Source: Dyella_B sp035503745 (GTDB lineage Bacteria > Pseudomonadota > Gammaproteobacteria > Xanthomonadales > Rhodanobacteraceae). From it: 64,000 bases of DNA. The translations under genes were made by a program, and so were the position numbers. Below the pieces are notes generated by a model. The model did no database searches and was not told the origin of the DNA. It saw only the letters and a program-made list of their open reading frames with translations. This document shows positions 26,547-36,171 of the stretch, one piece after another. Every line of letters starts with the position of its first letter. Positions within the stretch are counted from its first letter, which is position 1. The DNA lies in assembly GCF_035503745.1 (NCBI RefSeq), contig NZ_DATJTC010000021.1, forward strand, positions 1 through 64,000, read 5' to 3'.

Positions 26547-27112
26547 AGGACAGGCAACATGGCTGCGGACGACGGGGTCCGCAGCCGGTGTCGCGCAGCG
26601 GCGGTGCCGGGCTTTTCGCACCATCACCCCATGCCACGCACGCGGTGTCTTGTTAAGCCGCCCGCCGTTTCGAACAACGCGATTGCAGCCGCCTGTCATC
26701 CAGTTCCGGCGCGTTACGGGACACGTCCGCTTGCTGCAAGTTGCCCGGGCTGCCGGGCCATCTCGCACCGTTCCGCGTTTGCCGCATGGGCGCATGCCAA
26801 AAGTCATGCAAGACGGCCGGACGCCCGGCGTTCATGACCCCGCCCGACCATCTGCTACGAAACGCCCCGCGTCCGGCATGGGGCGTCATCGGGTTTAACG
26901 CACGCCCCCTGTAACAAGTCGTTCAGACCACGCTATGCTGGCCCGGAGCCCCAGGATGGAAGGGGCTGGGGAACGGGGGAATGTATCAAGCCATTGGCCC
27001 ACTGACCGATATAGTGGCAATGTACCTGTGCGTTCAGTCCGCATATAAGAAATTTCACGCTTTTTGGACTGCAGTTAGCCGCTGATAGGTAGCCAATGCC
27101 AGTCGGGTGATC
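26547..27112. other. 566-base gap with one hairpin
   Basis: No gene is seen. A hairpin with a perfect 7-base stem ACGCCCC / GGGGCGT lies at 26862-26886 without a T tail. The rest is GC-rich non-coding sequence that turns AT-richer from about 27000, where the promoter for the GAF-GGDEF-EAL gene is expected. Confidence 0.4.
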
Positions 27113-30046
27113 ATGAGCCGAACGCTTCCCATCGCTATCGGAGCCAAGCACGAGTCGGAATACACGGCTTGGCTTGGACGCCTGATCGAGGCTGCCACGC
27201 CGGAAGAAGTGGGTTTGCTCATCGAACAACTGATTCGCGCGCAACGCGGTTGCGAGCGTGCCCAAGTGCTGTGGCTCAATCCGTCCAAGGGACGCTACCA
27301 GGCAAGCGACCGGGCCAGTCCCGACCCGGCGGAACTGAGCCTGGCGCAAGCGGCGCTTGCCGCGCCCAACGCGCAGTCTTCCTCCGATGGCACGCTGTAC
27401 GCGCTCACCTTGCTGCGCGAAGAACAAGTCGTGCTGGTGCTGGGCTTGTGTCAAGAAAAAACCGCCAAGGCGGTGCTTGCCAGCGTGGGGCCTTACCTGC
27501 AGCTGGGCGTGCGCCAGCTGCATCACGCGATCAAGCTGGCCGACCTGTACGATTCCCATACCCAGCTGGAACATTCGGAAAACCTGCAGCGCGCCTTGTT
27601 CGCTATTTCCGATCTGGCCGGATCGAACCTCGATATGCCGGACATGCTGCGCGAGATCCATCGTGTGGTCAGCGGCCTGATGTACGCCGAAAATTTCTTC
27701 ATCGTGCGCTACCACCCCGACCACGGCACCATGCGCTTTCTGTACTACGCCGACACGGTGGACAAAGACCAGCCCGATACCACGCGCGAAATCCCCTTGG
27801 AGGAACGACGCCATACGCTTACCTGGTATCTGCTGACCCAGGGTAAGCCGCTGATGGGCAGCAACGAGCAGCTCAACCAGCAGGTGAATGGCCCCACCAT
27901 GCTTTCAGGCCCCGACAGCGAAGACTGGCTGGGCGTGCCGATGCTGCACGACGGCAAGGTGGAGGGCGCGGTGGTGGTGCAAAGCTACGGCACCAGCCAT
28001 GTCTACACCCGCGACGATTTGTCTTTGCTCGAATTCGTCGGCCATCACATTCTTACCGCGCTGGAGCGCAAGGAACACAAGGACGAGCTGGAACTGCGGG
28101 TGCGCCTGCGCACCGAGGAACTGGCGCAGGTCAACCAGGGCCTGCGCCAGGAAGTGCGCGAACGCCTGCGCGCCGAGCGGCTGCAGGAAGCGCTGTTCAA
28201 GCTGGCCGAGCTGGCGACCGCCGACATCGACGAAACCACCTTCTACCAGCGCGTGCACGCCGTGGTGGCGGGCCTGTTGGACGCACGCAATTTCTTCATC
28301 GCCCTGCTGACCGACGACAGTGCCAACCTCGATTTTCCCTATTACATCGATGCCGGCATCCATCGCCCGCAAAAGCGGCCGATCGGGCAAGGCCTGAGCG
28401 AATACGTCATGCGGCGTGGCCAGCCGTGGTGGGGCAGCCGCGAAGACATCGTCGCGCTGGCCGACACCGGCGAGGTGGTGCCGCGTTACGTCGGCGAGCC
28501 GGCGGCGTGCTGGCTGGGTGTACCGTTGAAAGTGGACGAAGCGGTGATCGGCATCGTGGTGGTGCAAAGCTACGACGCGAATGCCAACTACGGCGCGGCC
28601 GACCAGGAACTGCTGAGCTTCGTGGCGCTGCAGATCGCCAACAGCATTTATCGGCGCCGTTCCGCCGTGGCGCTGCAGCAGGCCAATCTGCGGCTGGAAC
28701 ACCGCGTGGAAGAACGCACGCGCGAATTGCGCGCGGAAATCTCGCGCCGCGAACAGATGCAGCAGCAATTGCATCACCAAGTGATGCACGACCCGCTTAC
28801 CGGCCTGCCCAACCGCGGCTATTTGCGCGAGCGGCTGGACAGCGTGTTGCACCTGATCCAGCACGATTCGAGCCGGCGCTGCGCCCTGCTCTATCTGGAC
28901 ATCGACCGCTTCAAGGTGATCAACGATAGCCTTGGGCACCTGGCCGGCGACGAATTCCTCAAGGCGATCGGCCTGCGCCTGCTGACCCATGTGCGCGAAC
29001 CGGACATGGTGGCGCGCCTTTCGGGCGACGAATTCGCGATCCTGCTGGAAGACATCGAAACCACCACCACCGCTACCGCCGTTGCCAGCCGCGTGCTGCA
29101 CGCGGTAAGCCTGCCGTTGCGCATCTCCGGCAAAGAACTGGAGCCGTCCATCAGCGTGGGCATTGCCTACGGCGATGCCAGCTACCTGGACGCCGACGAG
29201 CTGATCCGCGACGCCGACATTGCGCTCTACCAGGCCAAGCAGCTTGGGCGCAAACGCTTTGCGGTATTCGACGAGGCGCTGGCCAAGGGCATGGTCGATG
29301 TGCTCGCCATGGAAAGCGAATTGCGCAAAGCACTGCGGCTGAACGAATTCGAGCCGCATTTCCAGCCCATCTGCCGGCTCGGCGACAACCAGGTGGTCGG
29401 CTACGAAGCGCTGATCCGCTGGAACCATCCGCAACGCGGGCTGCTGCGGCCGTCGGACTTCATCAAGATCGCCGAAGACAGCGGCCTGATCGAAGCGATC
29501 GACTGGCGCCTGTTCGAATTAAGCTGCCGCCTGATCAGCCAGCATATCCCTGGCACGCCCTTCATCACTTTCAACGTGTCGGCGCTGCATCTGCGCCACA
29601 TGGATTTCGATACGCGCATCCTCAAGATGCTCGAACGCGTGCACCTGTCGCCGACACGCCTGATCACCGAGGTGACCGAAGGCGCGCTGCTGGACAACCC
29701 CGAAAGCGTGCGCGCCATGCTCGATCGCCTGCGCATGTCCGGCGTGGGCGCCGCGCTCGACGATTTCGGTACCGGCTATTCCTCGCTCAGCTATCTGCAT
29801 TCACTGCCGTTCCGCATGCTGAAAATCGACCGTGCATTCGTCAGCGAACTGGATAAACCCGCCAGCAGCAACAGCACCACCGTGGTGGCCGCGATCCTTG
29901 CGCTGGCCCACGCGCTGAACATCCAGGTGATCGCCGAAGGCATCGAAACGCAGGCGCAATACGAAATATTGCTGAGCATGGGCTGCGAAATGGGGCAAGG
30001 CTATCTGCTGGGCAGCCCCGCGCCGATCGAGCGCTGGAAGCGCTGA
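27113..30046 (+). CDS. GAF-GAF-GGDEF-EAL bifunctional c-di-GMP enzyme
   Basis: A 977-residue cytosolic protein. Two closely similar GAF modules (about 159-330 and 357-520) are linked by coiled coils. GGDEF spans about 559-720 with signature RLSGDEF and an intact inhibitory site REPD five residues before it, so it can make c-di-GMP and be product-inhibited. EAL spans about 735-970 with YEALIRW, FNVS, TEVTEG, DDFGTGYSS, LKIDRAF, EGIET and QGYLLG, a full phosphodiesterase set. The ATG at 27113 is used; a GTG two codons earlier is possible. It is a single-gene unit. Confidence 0.92.
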   Translation: MSRTLPIAIGAKHESEYTAWLGRLIEAATPEEVGLLIEQLIRAQRGCERAQVLWLNPSKGRYQASDRASPDPAELSLAQAALAAPNAQSSSDGTLYALTLLREEQVVLVLGLCQEKTAKAVLASVGPYLQLGVRQLHHAIKLADLYDSHTQLEHSENLQRALFAISDLAGSNLDMPDMLREIHRVVSGLMYAENFFIVRYHPDHGTMRFLYYADTVDKDQPDTTREIPLEERRHTLTWYLLTQGKPLMGSNEQLNQQVNGPTMLSGPDSEDWLGVPMLHDGKVEGAVVVQSYGTSHVYTRDDLSLLEFVGHHILTALERKEHKDELELRVRLRTEELAQVNQGLRQEVRERLRAERLQEALFKLAELATADIDETTFYQRVHAVVAGLLDARNFFIALLTDDSANLDFPYYIDAGIHRPQKRPIGQGLSEYVMRRGQPWWGSREDIVALADTGEVVPRYVGEPAACWLGVPLKVDEAVIGIVVVQSYDANANYGAADQELLSFVALQIANSIYRRRSAVALQQANLRLEHRVEERTRELRAEISRREQMQQQLHHQVMHDPLTGLPNRGYLRERLDSVLHLIQHDSSRRCALLYLDIDRFKVINDSLGHLAGDEFLKAIGLRLLTHVREPDMVARLSGDEFAILLEDIETTTTATAVASRVLHAVSLPLRISGKELEPSISVGIAYGDASYLDADELIRDADIALYQAKQLGRKRFAVFDEALAKGMVDVLAMESELRKALRLNEFEPHFQPICRLGDNQVVGYEALIRWNHPQRGLLRPSDFIKIAEDSGLIEAIDWRLFELSCRLISQHIPGTPFITFNVSALHLRHMDFDTRILKMLERVHLSPTRLITEVTEGALLDNPESVRAMLDRLRMSGVGAALDDFGTGYSSLSYLHSLPFRMLKIDRAFVSELDKPASSNSTTVVAAILALAHALNIQVIAEGIETQAQYEILLSMGCEMGQGYLLGSPAPIERWKR

Positions 30047-30102
30047 TCGGCTACGCCGCAAAAAAACGGCGCCGTTCGTAAAGTAGTGAAAGTCAGCGGC
30101 GG

Positions 30103-30366
30103 CTAGCCGTGATGGCTGACGAAGCCGGGATCTTTCGCGGGCGGGTTCTGGCCGTGCTTTTCCTTCACCTCGCGCAGCAGTTCCAGCACGTGCGCGCGCT
30201 GCTCCTTGCGCTTGCGATCCTGCGCGGCAAGCAATTCCTGCCGCCGTGTCATGCCCGCCGGTTCGGGCCCAAGCGTGCTTTTCGCTGTCGGATGGACGAT
30301 CCGCGCCAGGTAGTTGGACCACACCCGAAAATGCGAGGACGAACGGGACGGAACCTGGGTCTTCAT
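30103..30366 (-). CDS. Small basic helical protein, unknown
   Basis: An 87-residue protein with a highly charged helix (RRQELLAAQDRKRKEQRAHVLELLREVKEKHG) likely to form a coiled coil. No membrane segment or known domain. The ATG at 30366 follows a GGAGG motif 8 bases upstream; the frame runs 46 codons further but without a site. It converges with the c-di-GMP gene; the 56-base gap contains only a short AACGGCGCCGTT palindrome followed, on this strand, by a run of T that may weakly terminate it. Confidence 0.55.
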   Translation of the reverse strand: MKTQVPSRSSSHFRVWSNYLARIVHPTAKSTLGPEPAGMTRRQELLAAQDRKRKEQRAHVLELLREVKEKHGQNPPAKDPGFVSHHG

Positions 30367-30543
30367 TGGACGGACCTCCACCATGCTGACGGTTGCCCGC
30401 GGCAGATCGATGGCTGCCCGGACCGCCAATGTGCACCAAGAACCGTTAGGCCTTCGTAACGGCCGCGAAATCGATTTGCTGAGACCGCCCGCCCCTGGCC
30501 TCACGTCAGAGCATCGTCCGGCGGGGGGAAGGTTAGCGCGCCG

Positions 30544-31950
30544 TTATCGCCCGGCCGCCGCGAGTTCTTTCGCTTCCCGGTGCGTGGCTTGGATGGTCGC
30601 GGCGATCAGCGCCAGGTCGTCCTCGATACCGAAGCTCTCGCCCTGGGAATAGCCGAAGCGCACGATCACCAACTGCTCGGAAGGGATGATGTAGATGCGC
30701 TGGCCTAGGTAGCCGCTGGCGTAGAAACCATCCTTGGGAAAGCCCGCCCGCACCCGCCAAGCAGCCGCGCGGCTCGGCCCATCGTTGGTCCAGAAACCGG
30801 CGCCGTAAGGTTCCCCCAGGGTGGAACGGCGCGACCAGGCCACCCATCCCTCGGGCAGGATCCGCTGTCCGTCCGGCGCCACGCCGTCGTGCAAGTACAA
30901 CTCGCCGAAGCGCGCGTAGGTGCGTGCCGGCGCGTAGACGTACGAGGCTCCCATGAACACGCCACTGCCATCGAACTCCATGGTCAAGCCACTCAGGCGC
31001 GCCGGTTCCAGCAATTGGCGCTCGGCAAACGTACGCATGCCCGCTTCGCCGCCGCCAACGGTTTGGCCCAGCAGGCGATCCAGGATCAGCGTGTTGCCGG
31101 ATGTGTAATCCCAATCCGTACCCACCGGCGCGCGCAACGCATAGCTCGCGGCGTACGCGGCCATGTCGTTCTGAAGGTATTCCATGCGTGCCACTGGATT
31201 GAAGCCATTCTCCCTTTCTTCCACGCTGAGGCCGCTGCGCATGCGCAGCAGATCCTCGATGGTGATGCGCTGGCGTGGATCATTGGCCGCCGCCCACTCG
31301 GGCGCTCCGACCTGTTGATCCACGCGCAGACGCCCTTGCCTGACCAGGATGCCCAGCAAGGCATTGGTGAAGGATTTGGCGACCGAATAACTCAGCAGCG
31401 GCGTACTGACGCCAAAACCGTTGGCGTAGCGTTCGGCGATGACATGGCCGTCCTTGACGATCACCACCGCCTTGACGTGCTTGGTCGGCGTGCCGGCGTG
31501 TTCGTCGAATTCGCGATCGAGCGCGGCACGAATGATCGGATCGTTCGTGCTCACCGGCGTGGCCGGTGCGAAACCGTCGTCGGCCGGTGCCGGCAACAAA
31601 GGCCGCGGCGCGGGCGCCGGCGGCGTATCGGCGAACTGCAGGCGGCAGCCGTAGCCAGGCGTGAAATCCGCCCTGGCGTGAAACAGGCCCGCGAAGCTTG
31701 CCTCCACGCTGCGATGGGCACGGTCCACGCGGTAACTGGCCAGCCGGTCCAGCGGCCGGCCGATGATGGGTTTGACCAGTTCCTGGAACGTCGCCTCCGG
31801 ATCCAGCCCGGCCACATAAATGGCCGAACAAAGGTTATGCGCCGCCATGCCGGCCGCCACCCGCGATGCGCTGGTCACGCGCGGCAACTCCACCGCCAGC
31901 GCCGCGACCAGCACCAGGCCGCCGGCCAACATCCATACCCGCTTGCGCAT
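30544..31950 (-). CDS. Serine hydrolase, class C beta-lactamase-like
   Basis: A 468-residue protein of the beta-lactamase/DD-peptidase/esterase fold. The N-terminus (LAGGLVLVAALAVELP) is a signal anchor, so the enzyme faces the periplasm. The nucleophile motif is SVAK at 189-192 and the second motif is the YTS at 282-284 (DYTSGN). The region before residue 135 is an extra domain with a cysteine (CSAIYVAG) and proline-rich linker. The C-terminus has QRIYIIPSEQLVIVRFG, near the place of the KTG-like strand. A GAGG motif precedes the ATG at 31950. Substrate is unknown; antibiotic hydrolysis is not implied. Confidence 0.86.
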   Translation of the reverse strand: MRKRVWMLAGGLVLVAALAVELPRVTSASRVAAGMAAHNLCSAIYVAGLDPEATFQELVKPIIGRPLDRLASYRVDRAHRSVEASFAGLFHARADFTPGYGCRLQFADTPPAPAPRPLLPAPADDGFAPATPVSTNDPIIRAALDREFDEHAGTPTKHVKAVVIVKDGHVIAERYANGFGVSTPLLSYSVAKSFTNALLGILVRQGRLRVDQQVGAPEWAAANDPRQRITIEDLLRMRSGLSVEERENGFNPVARMEYLQNDMAAYAASYALRAPVGTDWDYTSGNTLILDRLLGQTVGGGEAGMRTFAERQLLEPARLSGLTMEFDGSGVFMGASYVYAPARTYARFGELYLHDGVAPDGQRILPEGWVAWSRRSTLGEPYGAGFWTNDGPSRAAAWRVRAGFPKDGFYASGYLGQRIYIIPSEQLVIVRFGYSQGESFGIEDDLALIAATIQATHREAKELAAAGR

Positions 31951-32028
31951 CACCGAATCCTCAAGCCATGCCGTGATGAGGCGCAGCATGCCCCGTCATG
32001 AAGCGCAAAGGCGCCAGTCTGGGACGAA

Positions 32029-32044
32029 CCCCGGCCAGCCGGGG
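32029..32044 (-). terminator. Compact GC hairpin after the LytR-type gene
   Basis: A perfect 7-base stem CCCCGGC / GCCGGGG with a 2-base gap lies 16 bases past the response regulator stop on the reverse strand. The T tail is poor, so this is a weak terminator candidate before the serine hydrolase gene. Confidence 0.35.
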
Positions 32045-32059
32045 ACGAGCCCTGCCCGG

Positions 32060-32821
32060 TCACAAGTGCGTGAGCAAGCTTGGTGGCAGATTGTCCAGGT
32101 AACGGCGGGTCCAAGTGAGCCGCGCGCCGTCGTCCAGCAACAGCCGGTATTCCCCTTCCGGCCACGGCAACACTTCGCGAATGGCTTCAAGCCGCACCAG
32201 CGCGGAACGGTTGACGCGCGCAAAGCGCAAGGGACTGAGGCGCGAGAGCATGTTCTCCAGCGTGCCGCGCAGGCGATAGCAACGCCCTTCGCTATGCACG
32301 TCCAGGTAATTGCGGCTCGCTTCGATGTGGCTGATGCGGTCGGTGCGGATCAGCTGCGCACTCTCCTGGTACTGCACCAGCACGTGCTCAATGTAACGCG
32401 CAGGTGCGGGCAAGGTTTCCAGCAGGCCGTCGATGCGCTGGCCCATGTCCATCCTCGGCACCAGGCGTTCGCGCAGGCGCTCAATCAGGCGGTCGAAGCG
32501 CTCGGGGCTGACCGGCTTGAGCAGATAGGCAAAGGCATGCACGTCGAACGCCTGCAAGGCGCGATCGTCGTGTGCGGTGACGAACACGATCTCCGCCGGC
32601 AACGGATCGCCCAATGCCCGCAGCACGGCGAAGCCATCCATGTCGGGCATGCTGATATCGAGAAACACCACGTCAGGGCGCGTCTTGTTGATCAAGGTCA
32701 GCGCATCGTGCCCATTGCCCGCCTCGCCCACCAGCAGCACGCCATCGGCCATGGCGAGATAGCGCTTGAGCTTGCCGCGCGCGGGCGCTTCGTCGTCGAC
32801 GATGACAGCGCGCAAGGTCAT
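32060..32821 (-). CDS. LytTR-family response regulator
   Basis: A 253-residue two-component regulator. The receiver has the acidic pair in VIVDDEAPARGK, phospho-acceptor Asp55 in VVFLDISMPDMDGF and the conserved Lys in YLLKPVSPERF. The LytTR DNA-binding domain covers about 155-250 (HIEASRNYLDVHSEGRCYRLRGTLENML, RFARVNRSALV, RLTWTRRYLDNL). Its ATG overlaps the kinase stop by four bases (ATGA), so both are made from one message. LytTR systems often control export, competence or membrane functions; targets here are unknown. Confidence 0.92.
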   Translation of the reverse strand: MTLRAVIVDDEAPARGKLKRYLAMADGVLLVGEAGNGHDALTLINKTRPDVVFLDISMPDMDGFAVLRALGDPLPAEIVFVTAHDDRALQAFDVHAFAYLLKPVSPERFDRLIERLRERLVPRMDMGQRIDGLLETLPAPARYIEHVLVQYQESAQLIRTDRISHIEASRNYLDVHSEGRCYRLRGTLENMLSRLSPLRFARVNRSALVRLEAIREVLPWPEGEYRLLLDDGARLTWTRRYLDNLPPSLLTHL

Positions 32822-33936
32822 GGCGTGCGATCCTCGGCATAAGGAAGCCACAACGACACGCACGTGCCTTGCCCATCGCGGCGCTCAAGCCGCAAACCGG
32901 CCGCATCGCCATACAAATGCTTGAGCCGTGCCTCGATGTTGCTCAAACCGATACCGTGCCCACGATGCGTGCTCGCGCCCTCGCCCCGGCCGCCATCGCG
33001 CACGGACAGTTCCAGGCGCCGATCGCAACGCTCCGCTTTCACTTCCACATAGCGGACCGCATCAACACCGCCGTGTTCGATAGCGTTTTCGACGATCGGC
33101 TGCAATACCAGGCACGGCACGCGCGCGGCGCCCAACGATGGCTCCGTCTCGATCCGCACCGTCAATCCGTCGCCGAAACGTGCGCGCTGGATATCCAGAT
33201 ACAGCTCCAACAATTTCCGCTCGTCAGCCAGCGCGTGTTCTTGCCCGCGCGTGCCCAGCGTCGCGCGCAGCAGCTCGCCGATACGCGCCAGCATCTCGTC
33301 GGCCACGCGCGGCCGTTCGTACATGATGGAGGAGACGGCATTGAGCGTATTGAATAAAAAGTGGGGATTGAGCTGCAGGCGCAGCGCATCCAGCCGCGCT
33401 TCGGATAGGGCCGATTCCAATTGCACCGCGCGCAGCTCGCGCTGCTGCGCCTGGCGGTAGCGATCGCCCAGCCACAGCACAAAGGCCAGCAGCAGGTAAT
33501 AAAAAACGTCGCTGGGAAATTCCATCAAATAGCGCCACGACATCCTGCCGTAGTCGTAGTCGCCATAGCCGAACAGCCCGAACAGCGCGATCCGCGACCC
33601 CCACATCAAGCTTGTATGCAGCACCGACACCAGGCACAGCAACAGGGCATGGCACGCCAGATGCCGCCAGCGGCCGGACATCGTGCGGATACGCCGGAAC
33701 GCCGCGATCAGCAGCGGCACCAGCACGCCGAAGCTCAGGCTACCGGTCATTTCCTCGATCAGGTGGGGACCGAACGCGGCCGATGCCACACCATTGGACA
33801 CGTCGTTGAGGTAGCGATGCAGGGCATTGAGCACGCCGATCAGTACCACCACACCGAACCACATCGACAGCCAGTAGCGGACACCGCCAAGCGCGCCGGT
33901 ATCGTCGGTCCAAAGGGTTGGGGCAGGTTTGCGCAT
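32818..33936 (-). CDS. LytS/YehU-type histidine kinase
   Basis: A 372-residue sensor kinase. Four membrane helices occupy about residues 20-160. The His_kinase domain has the phospho-acceptor His192 in QLNPHFLFNTLN, the N-box VENAIEHGG near 283 and the G-box GHGIGLSNIEARL near the C-terminus, typical of the LytS class. There is no periplasmic sensing domain of note, so the signal is likely sensed within the membrane. The ATG at 33936 is chosen because the upstream frame overlaps the divergent GNAT gene. Its partner regulator is coupled at the 3' end. Confidence 0.9.
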   Translation of the reverse strand: MRKPAPTLWTDDTGALGGVRYWLSMWFGVVVLIGVLNALHRYLNDVSNGVASAAFGPHLIEEMTGSLSFGVLVPLLIAAFRRIRTMSGRWRHLACHALLLCLVSVLHTSLMWGSRIALFGLFGYGDYDYGRMSWRYLMEFPSDVFYYLLLAFVLWLGDRYRQAQQRELRAVQLESALSEARLDALRLQLNPHFLFNTLNAVSSIMYERPRVADEMLARIGELLRATLGTRGQEHALADERKLLELYLDIQRARFGDGLTVRIETEPSLGAARVPCLVLQPIVENAIEHGGVDAVRYVEVKAERCDRRLELSVRDGGRGEGASTHRGHGIGLSNIEARLKHLYGDAAGLRLERRDGQGTCVSLWLPYAEDRTP

Positions 33937-34063
33937 GGCGGGCCGGATCAAGTGATGGCGCCGTTTTACCATGCGCGTCCGCGCCCGACCTAGCCCATGC
34001 CGTGGCAGCGCCATGCCTGAGCTACACTCAACGCCAACACTGACAGGGGGAGCGGCCCAAGCG

Positions 34064-34546
34064 ATGCGCATATTGCCTGGCGATCTGACCGACCCGCGCA
34101 TCATCGCCCTGCTCAACACGCATGTAACCACCGCGCGCGCAGCCACCGCACGCGGCAGCGCGCATGCGCTGGACGTAAACGCGTTGCAGGCCCCCGACAT
34201 CAGCTTCTGGGCAAGCTGGGATGGCGAGGCCTTGCTGGCGGTCGGCGCGCTGCGGCGGCTGGCGCCCGACCACGGCGAAATCAAATCGATGCATACCGCG
34301 CAGGCCGCGCGCAGGCATGGCGCCGGCAGTGCCATGCTGCGCCACCTGATCGACACCGCACGCGCGAACGGACTCTCGCGGCTCAGCCTGGAAACCGGCG
34401 CCTGGGATTACTTCATTCCCGCCCGCGCTTTCTACCGGCGCCATGGCTTCGTGGAATGTCCGCCGTTTGGCGATTACTCGGCGGACCCCAACAGCGTGTT
34501 CATGTCGCTGGATCTACGCAACAGTCACTGTCCCGCACCCACATAA
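34064..34546 (+). CDS. GNAT-family N-acetyltransferase
   Basis: A 160-residue acetyl-CoA-dependent acetyltransferase. The acetyl-CoA loop is KSMHTAQAARRHGAGSAMLRHLI, with the RxxGxG-like arrangement RRHGAG, followed by LSLETGAWDYFIPARAFYRRHGFVEC, the usual strand and helix of the fold. The acceptor is unknown. The ATG at 34064 is preceded by a GGGGG run some way upstream. The gene is divergent from the LytS kinase and its last 22 bases overlap the end of the convergent dehydrogenase gene. Confidence 0.88.
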   Translation: MRILPGDLTDPRIIALLNTHVTTARAATARGSAHALDVNALQAPDISFWASWDGEALLAVGALRRLAPDHGEIKSMHTAQAARRHGAGSAMLRHLIDTARANGLSRLSLETGAWDYFIPARAFYRRHGFVECPPFGDYSADPNSVFMSLDLRNSHCPAPT

Positions 34547-36171
34547 TCCACGCGCCAGATAGTATTGGAGCCGTCATCGGTCACCAGCAGCGAGCCGTCC
34601 GGCGCCACCGTCAGACTGACCGGACGCCCCCATACCTGCCCATTGGGCAGCACGAAGCCCGTGAGAAAATCCTCATATTCGCCGCTCGCCTTGCTCGTAT
34701 GATGGCGAGGAATGCGGATCACCTCATAACCTACGCGCGTGGCCTTGTTCCACGATCCGTGCTCGGCGGCGAACAAGTCGCCGTGGTATTCCTTGGGAAA
34801 ACGATTAGCCTCATAGAAGGCGATCTGCAGCGAAGCGTTGTGCGGCTGCAGGATCACGTCCGGCGTAATGACCTTGTCCTTCAGCTCGGGATGCTTGCCC
34901 GCATGGCGCGGATCCTGGTGCGGGCCCATATACCACCACGGCCAGCCGTAGAAACCGCCTTCACGCACCGAAGTAATGTAGTCGGGCACCAAATTGTCGC
35001 CCAGCCCGTCGCGCTCGTTCACCGTGGTCCACAACTGTCCATTCTGCGGATCGATGGCGATACCGGAGGGATTGCGGATACCCCATGCATACACGCGCTG
35101 ACCGGTACCGTCGGGATGGAAGGCAAGGATGTCGGCGCGATTCTTCTCGGCCGGCGAGACGTCCGGATCGTTCACGTTGGAAGCCGAACCGACCGCGACG
35201 AACAGGGTCTTGTTGTCGCGCGAGAACGCCAGGTCGCGCGTCCAATGGCCTTCGCCATGCGGCAGGTCCGCCACGTGCTCGGCCTTGCCGCGCGCCTTTA
35301 GATCGCCATTGCGGTAGGGAAAACGCAGCACCTCATCGGTGTCGCCCACGTACACCCACTGCGGGTCCGCCCCGTTCGGATAGAACGCAATACCGTAGGG
35401 ACGGCGCAGATGCGTAGCAAATACCGCCGTTTGCCGAGGCTTGCCGTCCGCGGTCATGCCGCGGAACACGCGGATCTGGCCGCTGCCGCTTTCGGCCAGG
35501 AAGATATCGCCGTTCGGCGCGGTACGGATCACCCGTGGCTCGCCCAGCGAATCGGCGTAGAGATTCACCCTGAAGCCGGCCGGCGCCTTGGGCATTACAT
35601 CGGCGGGCCGCGCCACCATCGTCGGCGCGTTGCCGGCCGAGGCGGTGGCATACGGCGCCGGCAAGTCGGCCAGCGTGATCTTGCGCACCTTGCCGGGTAT
35701 TTCGTAGCGGAAATCGGTGAAGGGAGGTGTCGGCGGCGGCGTGGTGACGGACGAGGCGATCGCTTCGTTCTGCGCAACCGCGACCGGCTTTGCCGTCGGC
35801 AAGGTCTTCAAATACGACACGATCTGCCAGCGCTGCTGCGCCGGCAGCGCGCCCCAGGCGGGCATGCCGTCCATCGGCGCGCCCTGGGTGATGAACCAGA
35901 ACAGGGCGCCATCGCTCGCCTGCTGCGCAGGGCCGTGCGCCAGTGCGGGAATATTGCCGGTGCCCTGCCCGCTCAGACCATGGCAGCTGGCGCAATTTTT
36001 CGCGTACAGATCGCGCCCTGCTGCCGCCGCCGAAGCCTGGCCGGCGTAAGGATTGCGCAGCGATGACGCCGCGGCCGGCGCGTCATGAAAGGTCGGCGTA
36101 TCGGCCGCGCCGCAGGGCGACGCCACGCCAACGAGTGCGAAAAAAAACAGCCCGGAAAAGGAGGACGACAT
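34525..36171 (-). CDS. Cytochrome c fused to PQQ-dependent sorbosone dehydrogenase-like domain
   Basis: A 548-residue periplasmic redox enzyme. A signal peptide covers residues 1-22. A class I cytochrome c domain follows, with haem motif CASCH at 60-64 and a Met ligand in GAPMDGMPAW near 100. From about 180 on is a six-bladed propeller of the sorbosone/glucose dehydrogenase type (PQQ-dependent, AA12-like): GFRVNLYADSLGEPRVIRTAPNGDIFLAES, RPYGIAFYP, GHWTRDLAFS, RNPSGIAIDP, NERDGLGDNLVPDY and GRPVSLTVAPDGSLLVTDDG. Electrons would pass from the sugar via PQQ to the fused haem. The start may instead be 36228, 19 codons upstream. Confidence 0.88.
   Translation of the reverse strand: MSSSFSGLFFFALVGVASPCGAADTPTFHDAPAAASSLRNPYAGQASAAAAGRDLYAKNCASCHGLSGQGTGNIPALAHGPAQQASDGALFWFITQGAPMDGMPAWGALPAQQRWQIVSYLKTLPTAKPVAVAQNEAIASSVTTPPPTPPFTDFRYEIPGKVRKITLADLPAPYATASAGNAPTMVARPADVMPKAPAGFRVNLYADSLGEPRVIRTAPNGDIFLAESGSGQIRVFRGMTADGKPRQTAVFATHLRRPYGIAFYPNGADPQWVYVGDTDEVLRFPYRNGDLKARGKAEHVADLPHGEGHWTRDLAFSRDNKTLFVAVGSASNVNDPDVSPAEKNRADILAFHPDGTGQRVYAWGIRNPSGIAIDPQNGQLWTTVNERDGLGDNLVPDYITSVREGGFYGWPWWYMGPHQDPRHAGKHPELKDKVITPDVILQPHNASLQIAFYEANRFPKEYHGDLFAAEHGSWNKATRVGYEVIRIPRHHTSKASGEYEDFLTGFVLPNGQVWGRPVSLTVAPDGSLLVTDDGSNTIWRVDYVGAGQ

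Noticed and set aside
30060..30080. AACGGCGCCGTT plus T-run as a strong terminator
   Set aside because: The palindrome leaves at most a 4-base stem once a loop is allowed, so it is only mentioned as weak.
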